Positions 44,601 through 51,670 of a DNA stretch of 64,000 nucleotides are shown one piece after another. The translations under genes were made by a program, and so were the position numbers. The notes below the pieces were generated by a model. It was given only the letters and a program-made list of their open reading frames with translations, had not been told where the DNA came from and did no database searches. The stretch is from Mycobacteroides franklinii (GTDB lineage Bacteria > Actinomycetota > Actinomycetes > Mycobacteriales > Mycobacteriaceae), in contig NZ_MAFQ01000008.1 of the NCBI RefSeq assembly GCF_002013895.1, positions 244,049 to 308,048 of the forward strand, read 5' to 3'. Position 1 is the first letter of the stretch, and every line of letters starts with the position of its first letter.

Positions 44601-44632
44601 AGCTGTTCAGTTGATCGTTCGGTCCCCGACAC
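41615..44632 (-). CDS. Multi-pass membrane protein with Gln-rich linker and C-terminal GH19 hydrolase
   Basis: 1005 residues, GTG start 44632 after GGAGGCGAT. About 65-330 holds roughly seven transmembrane helices. Then comes a 300-residue Gln/Asn/Pro-rich disordered linker with coiled-coil repeats (IDDLMRQLQEKQQQ, IDDLTKQLQQNKQ) and an Ala/Gln-rich helical part. The last 200 residues are a GH19 chitinase/lysozyme-like domain: FAVESGEFKFDYELRG supplies the Glu and GRGPIQLTGRGNY is the family signature. A channel-like base plus a murein hydrolase suggests a DNA-transfer or secretion-linked wall-opening protein, by analogy with conjugation VirB6-type fusions. Confidence 0.75.
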   Translation of the reverse strand: MSGTERSTEQLTAVTDCRDLARSSAATQELPARDRAHQSSPEHDTGRRLAAFAAGGVLVVGAVAALHHLYRSGDGAADLISWAGLLLLGMTALGGGIKLAMWGARPIIAALFDGAKERLAEPVLAVVASGAVIVGALGMWWTFRGGYASWWRDLTGESQWSLSLGIGQMLVAVLTGAALFTGGQYLTGLVKEALTDSGLLVERDRAAGKRGAQDGLWHPGLVAALVGGGLGLVLLTAGITPRLYVWITGAEVLPAVAAIAAVLAWAIGSNLGWWKGLAGLWKWATDASHKAAATTGVVALLMFSAGGLGLGWFTPATVPQAHAQCPPDCGGGSNGSNSYGPDASQFQPPQMPNQMPDYQGGNYGSNQAPLDQNSGISIYNTQAPSVSNNGVQGSSGQQGPQQGWDQPAHGTQIPDYQNATPYTQGPGKPNPDFNGGQANPGSQGGQPNQGGQQPAQQPPQQQPPQQDAGQEPNQQPQQSDQQKIDDLMRQLQEKQQQSGQDQQRIDDLTKQLQQNKQNQKQQQSTKFPSKDKKKDDKDEQGDRDDQSQNTDLASLLLGAASTRRRKQDEQEQGPDTQALGKDASQAVQGLPGDVQTYVQSGQQIGESSGQAAQGFGSAAQAGASLASSAQSGAVNPQDAITVVQGVSQGIQGTADAVNAGSQIVKTAQGEADQVAQAVGDANPQLKPQTEQFTQLNDTVSKGTEGVGQVASGVSQVSGAVNSVSGMGSGGVPTEAAGEAPAEMVGWEVATSGPADIGGDPGGQGVTPRFIDPNALLAKAPAPPEPALITPEQLHEIYPTLPMEDVNRKVGPLNDAMRSAGMTSKESRSAFLGTFAVESGEFKFDYELRGMQSATEMYGPEYAGVTFGPNAAHDPNTPDGYTNSSATLGNTQPGDGYRFRGRGPIQLTGRGNYQAAGQALGLDLTGDPDLAASPEHEFAVATWFWNNHAPVGANGLILQNPDGTNMTLNQAAEAGDFASVTRAINGGLTGFAERQQYFDTAMATLQ

Positions 44633-45070
44633 ATCGCCTCCGTCAACTTCCGCAAAGCCTTCAGGGACGTGACACTACGCCTACCCGCAGACCGCTGTCC
44701 ACGCGGATAGCAAACATCCAAAAATGTGAGGGTGTCATTTGAGCGCAAGAATCGTCCAGCAGTGACGAGCAAGTGACCGCAGACGTGAGCACGACGCCTG
44801 GCAACAGCTGCACCCGAGCATTGCGGGCAGCCCACGCCAGCGCGGCGCGTTTATAACGACCGGCGCTGGCGTTGTTTCGCAACGGTCATGCCGAGTCTGG
44901 GCCTGCGGTGATGCCAAAACCACAGGGTCAAAAATCTCGGCTCGGCGATGACGGAAATCTTTGTTGGCGTCGGTATTAGAGGGATGTGACGGAAAACGTC
45001 AGTCGCGTAGGGACTGGAGGGGTGAGGGCCCGGATTTGGGCTCGCACACCGAGAAGAGGAGAAGTTCACC
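44633..45070. promoter_or_regulatory. Divergent promoter region in element A
   Basis: About 430 bases without a gene. TTGGCG...TATTAG around 44964-44979 is a -35/-10-like pair for the plus-strand gene. A perfect inverted repeat TGACG-GAAAA-CGTCA is at 44987-45001. A GGAGAAG ribosome site precedes ATG 45071. The rest toward 44640 would serve the membrane/GH19 gene. Confidence 0.45.
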
Positions 45071-45491
45071 ATGACGATCAGCAATCCGTTGGACGTGCCG
45101 CTGCCGACGTTCGGCGCTATGAGCAAGGCCACGGTGTGGCGAGATTACCGCGATCTGAGGGTGGAACAGTGCGCTGCGGCGGTCATCGCCGATGCTGAGA
45201 CACAGCGAGCGCAGATCGGGAACGACCGGGTGTGCCTACCATCTCGGGGACACCTCGATCGGCCTGAAGTGGCTGTGGAGCGGTGGCCAGCATCAGGCCG
45301 CAGTTGATGTCGCGGTGGCGGTCTGGAGACGCGTGCGAACCTTGCAGCGGACCCGGGGATGGGCTTTGTGGTTGGCGCGCGATTGCGTCGACTCCGTGCG
45401 GCTTGGGTTGGACGGGTTCGGGTGGTCGGATGCCGATCATCGCCGGTTTGTCTCGTTGTTCTCAGCCGCGACGGGGCGGAGCCGGCGCTGA
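45071..45491 (+). pseudogene. Small gene broken by a frameshift
   Basis: ATG 45071 (MTISNPLDVPLPTFGAMSKA) reads well to about 45228 (RAQIGNDRV), then the sense frame jumps to one base later, giving YHLGDTSIGLKWLWSGG... to the TGA at 45489-45491. In the overlap, the first frame has natural codons while the other gives MLRHSERRSG-like nonsense. The repaired protein would be about 140 residues with a Trp-rich centre (WLWSGGQHQAAVDVAVAVW). Family unknown. Either a real mutation or a sequence error; the mate gene next to it shows a second frameshift. Confidence 0.6.
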
Positions 45492-47543
45492 TCGGCTTCT
45501 AGTTCTTGCGCCAGGTGCCGCCGGTGGAGTGTTCGGGCATTCTCGTCGGGTGCTCAAGGGTGCCGGCGGCCGCAGAGGCGAACCACCCGATCCAGCGTGC
45601 GACAAACCCGGCCTCTGATTCGTCAAATGGGTCGATTTCCTGAATAGACGGAAGTAGCCTGCGCGCGAACCCATGTCATGCGGCAGCTCGGAGGCGTCGA
45701 TGTTCTTGTACTGGCTCAGGTCGTAGAACTTGCCGTCGCCGAGCACCATGAAGTGCTTGTCGCCGGCCACCAGGAAATCCCCGGGCTTGGCGTCCGCCGG
45801 CGGGATCTGCTTGCCGGGGTCCTGGCCGGGAACCGGCGGGGTCAGACCCGACTGCGCCGCGGCATCGGCCAGCGATACCGGATGGTTCGGGTCGGCCGCG
45901 GCAAGCAGCTTGGCCATTTTGGCGGTCTTGGCGTCGGGGAACTTGGTCTTCTTGCCCTTGACGTCGACGGTCGTGTCCGGCGGTCCCGCAGCGGGTTTGG
46001 GAACCCCAGGCGCTGCGGTCCCGGGAAGAGTCGTGGCGGGGACCGGGGTGCCGGCCACGACAGGGTTGTTGGTCGGCAACGGCTTGGGAAGCGACTTCTC
46101 CTCGCGCTTCTTGGTGTCGTCCTTCTTGTCCTCGACGAGCTTCTTGGGCTCGCTCTCAGCGGGTTTGGCCGTCGGGGACGTCAGCGGGGCCCCTCCACCG
46201 TGGCCGCCGCCGAGAGGGCTGCCGCCCAAAGGCGATCCGCCAGGAGTGCCGCCAAGTCCCTTGTTTCCCAGGCCTGAGAGCAGCTTGCCCAGATCGTCGC
46301 CCTTGGACTCCAGTTTCTTGTCCGGGGCCACCAACGGGGTCGGGTTGGCCGACAACGGCAGCGGCGAGGGTCTGGTGCTGGGAGCCGACGGGGCAGCCAG
46401 TGTCGGTGACTTCGCGGTGACGATCGGTGCCGGAGCTCCGTCGAAGAGCTTGCCGATCTTGTCGTTGGCGGCATCGAGTTGAGTCTGCGCGGCGTCGGCC
46501 TTTGCCTTCATCGCGCTCGCCGGTCCTTGGTCCGACAGATGCCCGTCATTGGCAAGCTGTTGGCGTGCAGTCTTATTGGCATCCAGTACCGCCCTGTACA
46601 TGTCGGCGCCGCTCTTGCTCACTGCGGACAGCTGTGTCATCAGCGGCTCGACTTGGCTTTTGAGTTCAGCCATCGCCGCCAGATGCGGTGCGAGTTCTTG
46701 TCGGTACTGATGAAAGTACGGCTCATCGGACTGGCTCATCGTCCTGTCGATCTCGGCGAACAATTCAGAGACGCCCCGAAGCCAGTTAGTGAACGCCTTC
46801 TCCACTTCCGGGGTGTCCAACTTCAAAGCCGCCGGTGGGCTTGCATTCCACACCGTGCCTTCAGGTCCGTCCTGGAAACCAAACACCTTCTCCTGCTGAG
46901 CTTCGCGGAACAACGCATCTAGCTCCTTCACACCAGAAGAATCTTTTGCCGAGCCGGGAAGCATGAATGTCGCCACGCCATCGGGGGCCTCCCACACGCC
47001 GGGGTGCCCCACACCGCTCAAATCCCATGCGGCTGCGGCACCCATACCGAGCCAGCCCATAGGCCCGGGGATCACACCGATAAGGTTGAGCACGCTTGCC
47101 ACATAATCGCCGTCCTTGAACGACTTCCACGCAGCGAAACCCGCGACGATCGAGCCGACACCAGGAATCAGCCGGGCAGCCCCCTTGACCAGGGCCTTGC
47201 CACCTGCAGTCGGCATCTTCTTGGCCACGGTGCCGCCCAGCATGCCCGCCCAATGCTGCCCTGAATTCCACTGTGCTGCCGCCAGATTTTTGATGCCGGC
47301 GACCGGCTCTGTTTTGAATTTCCGCAATGCGGACGGTGGAACACCCATCTGAGTACCCACCCGGCCAGGGGTCCAGCTCCTACCGCCGCCCTTGTGCGCA
47401 TCCTCGCCGCTCACCGATGCAGCCTTTTGCGCGCCATCGGCTTTCTCGGCTGCCTTGGGTTCGGCTGCGGGTTTCGTCTCCTCGGGTTTCACTGTCGACT
47501 CGGATGAATCGACGGTCTCCACATCCAACGGTTCCTCGCTCAT
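45462..47543 (-). CDS. Large Pro/Lys-rich secreted-type protein with a frameshifted C-terminus
   Basis: 693 residues as read. Acidic/Ala N-terminus, then a hydrophobic Gly/Ala-rich segment at about 120-180 (LIPGVGSIVAGFAAWKSFKDGD), a helical domain at about 220-370, a Pro/Lys linker, and a compact C-terminal domain (PADAKPGDFLVAGDKHFMVLGDGKFYDLS). Near 45655 the frame turns into an Arg/Pro-rich tail of about 60 residues. In the next frame a natural ending follows (IQEIDPFDESEAGFVARWIG...) to a stop at 45499-45501. Function unknown; resembles ESX-associated multidomain proteins only in general style. Confidence 0.65.
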   Translation of the reverse strand: MSEEPLDVETVDSSESTVKPEETKPAAEPKAAEKADGAQKAASVSGEDAHKGGGRSWTPGRVGTQMGVPPSALRKFKTEPVAGIKNLAAAQWNSGQHWAGMLGGTVAKKMPTAGGKALVKGAARLIPGVGSIVAGFAAWKSFKDGDYVASVLNLIGVIPGPMGWLGMGAAAAWDLSGVGHPGVWEAPDGVATFMLPGSAKDSSGVKELDALFREAQQEKVFGFQDGPEGTVWNASPPAALKLDTPEVEKAFTNWLRGVSELFAEIDRTMSQSDEPYFHQYRQELAPHLAAMAELKSQVEPLMTQLSAVSKSGADMYRAVLDANKTARQQLANDGHLSDQGPASAMKAKADAAQTQLDAANDKIGKLFDGAPAPIVTAKSPTLAAPSAPSTRPSPLPLSANPTPLVAPDKKLESKGDDLGKLLSGLGNKGLGGTPGGSPLGGSPLGGGHGGGAPLTSPTAKPAESEPKKLVEDKKDDTKKREEKSLPKPLPTNNPVVAGTPVPATTLPGTAAPGVPKPAAGPPDTTVDVKGKKTKFPDAKTAKMAKLLAAADPNHPVSLADAAAQSGLTPPVPGQDPGKQIPPADAKPGDFLVAGDKHFMVLGDGKFYDLSQYKNIDASELPHDMGSRAGYFRLFRKSTHLTNQRPGLSHAGSGGSPLRPPAPLSTRRECPNTPPAAPGARTRSRSAPAPPRRG

Positions 47544-47725
47544 CGGTCGCCTCCGAACTCGGCGGCATCTCGCCGCACAGTGGCCGCCGAGATGCCGTAG
47601 CGCTCAGCGGCCTGCGGAACCGACAGCTGGCCGCTGGCGACCAACGCGGCGACTTGCCGGCGGCCCTCAGCGTTGGGAATCTTGTGCTCGAAAGCGCGGC
47701 CTGGGATGCCGCGTGAAGTGGTCAT
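47540..47725 (-). CDS. Small helix-turn-helix protein
   Basis: 61 residues from ATG 47725 (MTTSRGIPGRAFEHK). The C-terminal part reads as an HTH of the Trp-repressor/resolvase type: LSVPQAAERYGISAATVRRDAAEF. It overlaps the following large gene by four bases, so the pair is co-translated. It could be a regulator of the element A operon. The longer ORF to 47815 is unsupported. Confidence 0.6.
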   Translation of the reverse strand: MTTSRGIPGRAFEHKIPNAEGRRQVAALVASGQLSVPQAAERYGISAATVRRDAAEFGGDR

Positions 47726-47849
47726 ACGCGGCGGTCTATCACGCGACGTATGAAGAACTGGGCCTGAGGCGCGCCCCCCGTCGTCAACGTGCAACTCCCG
47801 GAGCAGTTCGTCCACGTGAGGAGCTACATCGCTGTCTGCGGCGGACTAG

Positions 47850-48836
47850 TTAATGAAGGGCGCGCGGACTGACGGGCTGGCCGTACGGATGCGCGATCAC
47901 GTAGCCGTCCGCCGGTCCCTCCCACAGGTGACCCGCCACCAGCCGCATCACCCGCTGCTCCCGCCGTGTCCGCCGAAGGATCGGCATCAGGTGCGGTGGC
48001 ACGTCGAGTTCCCTTGCACTTGCGAGTGTCTTGGCGTCGTCCTGGTCGATCACACCGGCCGCCGTCGACACCCTCGTTGCGCGTACCGCCAGAGTCGGTG
48101 TCTCGGCATCGAGGTCGACCGCGGACCACCGCAACCCGGCGAGTTCACCGCGTCGCAGACCAAGCAGCGCGAGATGAACGAACGACTCCCGCAGCTGTGC
48201 GTGCTCGGTCTCGCGCACGGTCTTCAAATCGGCGTCAGGCGGTAGAGCAGGCACCGCATGGGCGTCGACCAACTGCTCGACCTCGTACTCGGACAGGACA
48301 TCATCAAGCTTGAGGTCCGGTGCACCAGACGGCCGTCGAAGCGGCTCAACGAGATCGACCACGTTGCGCGGAAGAACTCCTTGAGCCTGCAGGTCTTTCC
48401 ACACCGACCGCCATCGCGCGAGCATGGGGTTGATAGACGTGCGCGCCCACTTGCCGCGCCCACCCGTTCCGTCGCGGAGCTCGACAACCAACTTCTCCAC
48501 GTCGCTCTTGACAATCTTCTGCACCGGCCGGTCGCCGTACCTGTCGATGACCGGGGCCAGCGCGGCCGAGTACGCGGCGTGCGTCGTCGGCTTGATCCGC
48601 TTGCCGGCAAGCCACGCTTCGCACGCCGCCTTCACCGTCAGTTCCGAAGGCGCCGTGAAAGTTCCGGCCGCGCGTTCCGCGGTAACGGTGGCGTGAGCGT
48701 CGATTGCCTCCTTCACGGTCCTGAACCGACGGCGTCGCTGATGCCGCACGCCGTCGGGGCCGGTCACCTCCAGCCGCACCTCGTAACGCCGACCGGACGG
48801 GAACTCGCGCACCGTCACATAACTCGGAATCTTCAT
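47850..48836 (-). pseudogene. Tyrosine integrase of element A, truncated before the catalytic C-terminus
   Basis: 328 residues. N-terminal arm-binding and SAM-like core-binding domains are present (GKWARTSINPMLARWRSVWKDLQ), and the first catalytic Arg is in LGLRRGELAGLRW. The protein stops at GQPVSPRALH, just before the H-x-x-R, LGH and Tyr boxes. Only 124 bases separate this stop from the next gene, too few for the missing 90-100 residues, so the 3' end has been deleted. It is clearly related to the complete integrase at 49220 and should be inactive alone. Confidence 0.82.
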
Positions 48837-48922
48837 GCGTACACCTCACCCTTGAAATTCGGTGAGACCGACCGCGGTGAACGACACGCCGACTGTTCCG
48901 TGGAACCGATACCGGAGCTCAT

Positions 48923-49214
48923 GTGTCACGTCGTGTCATGTGGCGGAATTCCGGGACCTGATACAGACTCCCGGAAATACGCCCTGAAGAGCGGTGGCGG
49001 AGGGATTTGAACCCCCGGACGGTGTTAGCCGTCTCTCGCTTTCAAGGCGAGTGCATGGGCGTTTGCCCAGGTCGCTAGATGTATGAGATTTCCTGCTAAC
49101 AGCGGATTTATGTGCGCCGAGTCCCCCGATTCCGTCCAGTGTGTGACACTGACGTGACACGGAATGTGTTTATCGGTGCAGGTGAGAGATGGTGTGACAC
49201 CGAGGATGTGACAC
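48923..49214. promoter_or_regulatory. Candidate integrase arm-type sites flanking the middle attachment core
   Basis: GTGACAC occurs four times to the right of the core (49143-49149, 49154-49160, 49194-49200, 49208-49214). Its reverse complement GTGTCAC occurs once to the left (48923-48929), with a near copy GTGTCAT at 48933. Repeats with this layout around a core are typical of lambda-type integrase arm sites. They also cover the stop side of the integrase gene. Confidence 0.55.
48991..49046. repeat. Middle attachment site: second 56-bp tRNA-Ser(UGA) 3'-half copy
   Basis: Identical to 40021-40076. Here the flanking GCGAG restores the anticodon stem (CTCGC-CTTGAAA-GCGAG on the minus strand, anticodon TGA), but no D-arm or GGTGGCG acceptor half follows, so this is not a complete tRNA. 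It is the junction between elements A and B. Confidence 0.85.
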
Positions 49215-49219
49215 CGATG

Positions 49220-50398
49220 CTAGCCGAACATCGCGTCGAACTGACTGGCCGCTTTCATCAGAGCCTCACGCTGCGTGTGGATGTAGAGCCTGTTGGTGGT
49301 CGCGGGTGATGAATGGCCGAGCCACGCGGCCACCACGGCAGCGGGTGCTCCATCGAGATGCAACAAGGTGGCCGCTGTGTGTCTGCCGTCGTGGAGTCGG
49401 ATATGGGGAAGGCTGGCGCTGTCGAGGGCGGCGTTCCAGCGGGCGTTGACCGTTCGCGGATGGTAAGGCTCCCCGAGGGGCTGCCTGTACACGTGGCCGT
49501 CACCATGACCGAGCCACGCAGAGCCAGCGGCCAGGCGGTCACGGCGGGCTCGGGTGCGGGCATCAGTCAAGATGCGCACGGCCACCTTGGGCAGGGGCCA
49601 CTCGCGACGGCTGGTCTTGGTCTTGGTGCGGGCACGGTCAGACGCCCCCTTGCTCGACACCGTGATGGTGCGAGTGACGGTGAGAAGGGGCACGGGGCCG
49701 TCGATGTCCAGATGCGACCACCGCATTCCAGCAATTTCAGCGCGGCGTAGACCGAGCAGGGAGAACACCGCCAACACCGAATCCTCCGTACCTGCAACGG
49801 ATTTCATAAGTTGCTTCACCTGGTCAGGGGTGAACGTCTCGTACTCGGGCGGCGGTCGGTCGGGGGTGTCCTCGCGCCTCACGTTGGACACCAACTTGGC
49901 CGGATTCCTCGGGACTATCCCCTGCCCCATGAGGTCATCGAACACCCTGCGGAGACGACTGAGCATCGGGTTTATCGAGGTCGAGGCCCATTTCCCACGC
50001 GGCGTGGTGCCCTCAATGAGAGCGTCTACCAGGCTCTCTATGTCGGCCTTCGTGACCCTCTGAACAGGCTTGTCGCCCAGCACTTCGATGACGGGGCGCA
50101 ACGCGGCGGTGTAGGCATCTATCGTCGTTTGCTCTTTGCGGAGGCCGCGTAGCCACTGCTCAACGCCCTGCTTCATCGTCATCTTGGCAGGGGCGACGTG
50201 GGTGCCTCGGGCGCGGTCAGCAGTGATGCCTGAGCGCCACGCCACCGCTTCGGCCTTGGTGGGGAACCTCTTTCGACTCTGTTGACGTTTCCCGTGCTGC
50301 TCGCCCACATCAGCCACGGCTTGCCACATCTGCACCGTGCCGCCTTTGCGGTCACTGACAGTGACGGGCTTGACCCCTGGCTCCTCGCGGCGGGCCAC
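49220..50398 (-). CDS. int: Tyrosine-type site-specific integrase, complete (element B)
   Basis: 392 residues, start GTG 50398. An AP2-like arm-binding N-terminus, a SAM-like core-binding domain (GKWASTSINPMLSRLRRVFDDL) and a full catalytic domain: Arg in LGLRRAEIAGMRW, the H-x-x-R box HDGRHTAATLL, LGHSSPAT, and the nucleophile Tyr in TTNRLYIHTQ. It catalyses recombination at the tRNA-Ser 3' end repeat 170 bases away. Two bases downstream of the repressor gene, so integration is tied to repressor expression. Similar in sequence to the truncated integrase at 47850. Confidence 0.92.
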   Translation of the reverse strand: MARREEPGVKPVTVSDRKGGTVQMWQAVADVGEQHGKRQQSRKRFPTKAEAVAWRSGITADRARGTHVAPAKMTMKQGVEQWLRGLRKEQTTIDAYTAALRPVIEVLGDKPVQRVTKADIESLVDALIEGTTPRGKWASTSINPMLSRLRRVFDDLMGQGIVPRNPAKLVSNVRREDTPDRPPPEYETFTPDQVKQLMKSVAGTEDSVLAVFSLLGLRRAEIAGMRWSHLDIDGPVPLLTVTRTITVSSKGASDRARTKTKTSRREWPLPKVAVRILTDARTRARRDRLAAGSAWLGHGDGHVYRQPLGEPYHPRTVNARWNAALDSASLPHIRLHDGRHTAATLLHLDGAPAAVVAAWLGHSSPATTNRLYIHTQREALMKAASQFDAMFG

Positions 50399-50400
50399 GC

Positions 50401-50808
50401 TTACCAGGCCCAGTGCGGGAGCGACCTGCGGCGGAAACTCTCGACCTCATGCTCATCGACCGCCCGCTCGGGCTCAATCGGCCCGTCACCACGCAGCCAG
50501 TCCAGCACCCACCGTGCACCCGCCACATGCTGCATGCCAGTCACCGACACTTCGTCGTTGACCGTTTCGGTGTACGGCATGAGCAGCGTGACGGGTGAAA
50601 CATCCAAAGTGATTGCGAGAGCGGTTAACTCATCCACATCACACCTGCGGACACCCCGCTCTATCTCCCCGATGGAGGAATGAGAAAGAGCACCAGGGCC
50701 AGGGGGCATCATCCCAGCCAGGTCACGGAGGCTCAGCCGCCGTTGCGTCCTGATGCGGGCCACGTTGTACCTCACGTTGTCGTGGGTGTCCCCCGTTGCC
50801 CGCGCCAT
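50401..50808 (-). CDS. XRE-family repressor-like HTH protein
   Basis: 135 residues from ATG 50808 (MARATGDTHDN). A lambda-Cro type HTH occupies about 10-65 (VARIRTQRRLSLRDLAGMMPPG...LSHSSIGEIERGVRRCDVDELTALAITLDVSP). The C-terminus of about 60 residues is acidic, possibly for dimerisation. It is divergent from the excisionase-like gene with an operator between them, the layout of an element master switch. Overlapping longer ORF to 51000 is antisense to the next gene and rejected. Co-transcribed with int. Confidence 0.8.
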   Translation of the reverse strand: MARATGDTHDNVRYNVARIRTQRRLSLRDLAGMMPPGPGALSHSSIGEIERGVRRCDVDELTALAITLDVSPVTLLMPYTETVNDEVSVTGMQHVAGARWVLDWLRGDGPIEPERAVDEHEVESFRRRSLPHWAW

Positions 50809-50898
50809 TGGCCGAGTATGCGCTATCGGACGGACAGTTGGAAAGTACATACGGCGTGTCGGGTCTATTTTCCGATTTGATGGTAGTGTATGGGTTAT

Positions 50899-50913
50899 CC
50901 CACAAACAGTGGG
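50899..50913. promoter_or_regulatory. Candidate operator between repressor and excisionase genes
   Basis: CCCAC-AAACA-GTGGG, a perfect inverted repeat with a five-base spacer. It lies in the 130-base divergent region, 26 bases before the GTG at 50939 and close to a TAGTGT -10-like element. Confidence 0.55.
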
Positions 50914-50938
50914 TTGATAGATACGAGAGGAGGTCACC

Positions 50939-51184
50939 GTGACTGAAACCATCGCCACCATCGAGGCGGCAATAGAGGCTGAAGTCGAACGGCGACTCAA
51001 GGAGAAGTCCGCTGAGCAGGTGCCCGTGGTTTATACCGTCGAGGAAGCGATGGGGCTGCTCAAGGTGTCCAGAAGCACCGTCTACAAGCTCATCTCGGAC
51101 GGGGTGCTGCGTACGGCTGCCGTCCCGCGTCGCACGCTGATTCCGGCCTCGGAAATCCAGCGCGTGCTGGCGGTGTCGGCATGA
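50939..51184 (+). CDS. Excisionase/MerR-type HTH protein
   Basis: 81 residues, GTG 50939 with a strong GAGAGGAGG ribosome site. An N-terminal helix (ETIATIEAAIEAEVERRLKEK) precedes the excisionase-family winged helix: VVYTVEEAMGLLKVSRSTVYKLISDGVLRTAAVPRRTLIPASEI, shown here in its essential parts (SRSTVYKLISDG, RRTLIP). Probably the directionality factor of element B, and/or transcriptional activator. Overlaps the next gene by four bases (ATGA), opening the rightward operon. Confidence 0.85.
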   Translation: MTETIATIEAAIEAEVERRLKEKSAEQVPVVYTVEEAMGLLKVSRSTVYKLISDGVLRTAAVPRRTLIPASEIQRVLAVSA

Positions 51185-51471
51185 GTCCAGAGGAAATGGG
51201 CCGACTGGCCGCTGATGTTCGCGCCGCTGTAACCAGCGGGCAACTGGTGTCGGTGTTCGGCCCTAAGTACATCAAGGCACACGCAGCGTTGGTGGATGCA
51301 GGCATGCCCGAGACCGCCTCGGTGCTGTCCCCGCTGATCCTGCGACTCGTCACGATGGCCGATTTCGATGCCGCCGTACGTCGCGACGGGGCTGGGGACA
51401 TGCCGATTTTCGAGGCGGCGCTGCGCCGATCATTCACTGGCGCTGTGGGGCTGCCCGAGAGGGCGTGCTGA
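51181..51471 (+). CDS. Small uncharacterised helical protein, 96 aa
   Basis: Starts at ATG 51181 within the stop of the excisionase gene. Helical with segments MGRLAADVRAAVTSG, YIKAHAALVDAGMPETASVLSPLI and ADFDAAVRRDG. No motif recognised. Followed after one base by the start of a zinc-ribbon gene, so it belongs to a tightly coupled early operon of element B. Confidence 0.6.
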   Translation: MSPEEMGRLAADVRAAVTSGQLVSVFGPKYIKAHAALVDAGMPETASVLSPLILRLVTMADFDAAVRRDGAGDMPIFEAALRRSFTGAVGLPERAC

Positions 51472-51472
51472 C

Positions 51473-51619
51473 GTGGACTGCATCGAATGCGGCGAGTGGC
51501 TCGAATGCGAGAAGTGCGGCGAGTTGTTCGACTCCGAGCCGACTCCGCCATACGCATATGAGTGCCCCGACTGCGGGCATGAGACCGAAGAGTGCTCGGC
51601 CTGCGGCGCGAGTTTCTGA
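51473..51619 (+). CDS. Tiny zinc-ribbon protein, 48 aa
   Basis: The frame opens at GTG 51473, two bases after the previous stop. Four CxxC knuckles are present: CIEC, CEKC, CPDC and CSAC, i.e. eight cysteines in 48 residues. This is enough for two zinc ribbons. Such micro-proteins often act as DNA- or protein-binding adaptors in phages and plasmids. The longer ORF from 51368 overlaps the preceding gene and is not supported. Confidence 0.6.
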   Translation: MDCIECGEWLECEKCGELFDSEPTPPYAYECPDCGHETEECSACGASF

Positions 51620-51634
51620 ACCTCACAACTGAAT

Positions 51635-51670
51635 ACAGAAGAAACCGATTAGGAAACGGAGAAACAAATG
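51635..51670 (+). promoter_or_regulatory. Start-associated leader, copy 1
   Basis: Contains ACCGATTAGGAAACGGAGA ending in the ATG at 51668. Nearly identical to copy 2 (52323-52358), with about three differences over 37 bases. The AGGAAACGGAG part provides the ribosome site; the remainder is conserved beyond what translation needs. Confidence 0.65.

Larger units (their letters stand above)
40021..49046. mobile_element. Element A: degenerate integrative element at tRNA-Ser
   Basis: Flanked by the 56-bp direct repeats. It has an excisionase-like gene at the left end and an integrase at the right end; on circularisation both come beside the attachment site. The integrase is truncated and two frameshifts lie at 45.2 and 45.65 kb, so the element looks decayed. 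The core genes code for envelope proteins, not replication. It stands in tandem with element B, which uses the same attachment repeat and a related integrase. Confidence 0.78.

Noticed and set aside
48991..49085. Complete tRNA-Ser(UGA) at the middle repeat
   Set aside because: The anticodon stem is restored but no D-arm and no GGTGGCG acceptor half follow within 100 bases.
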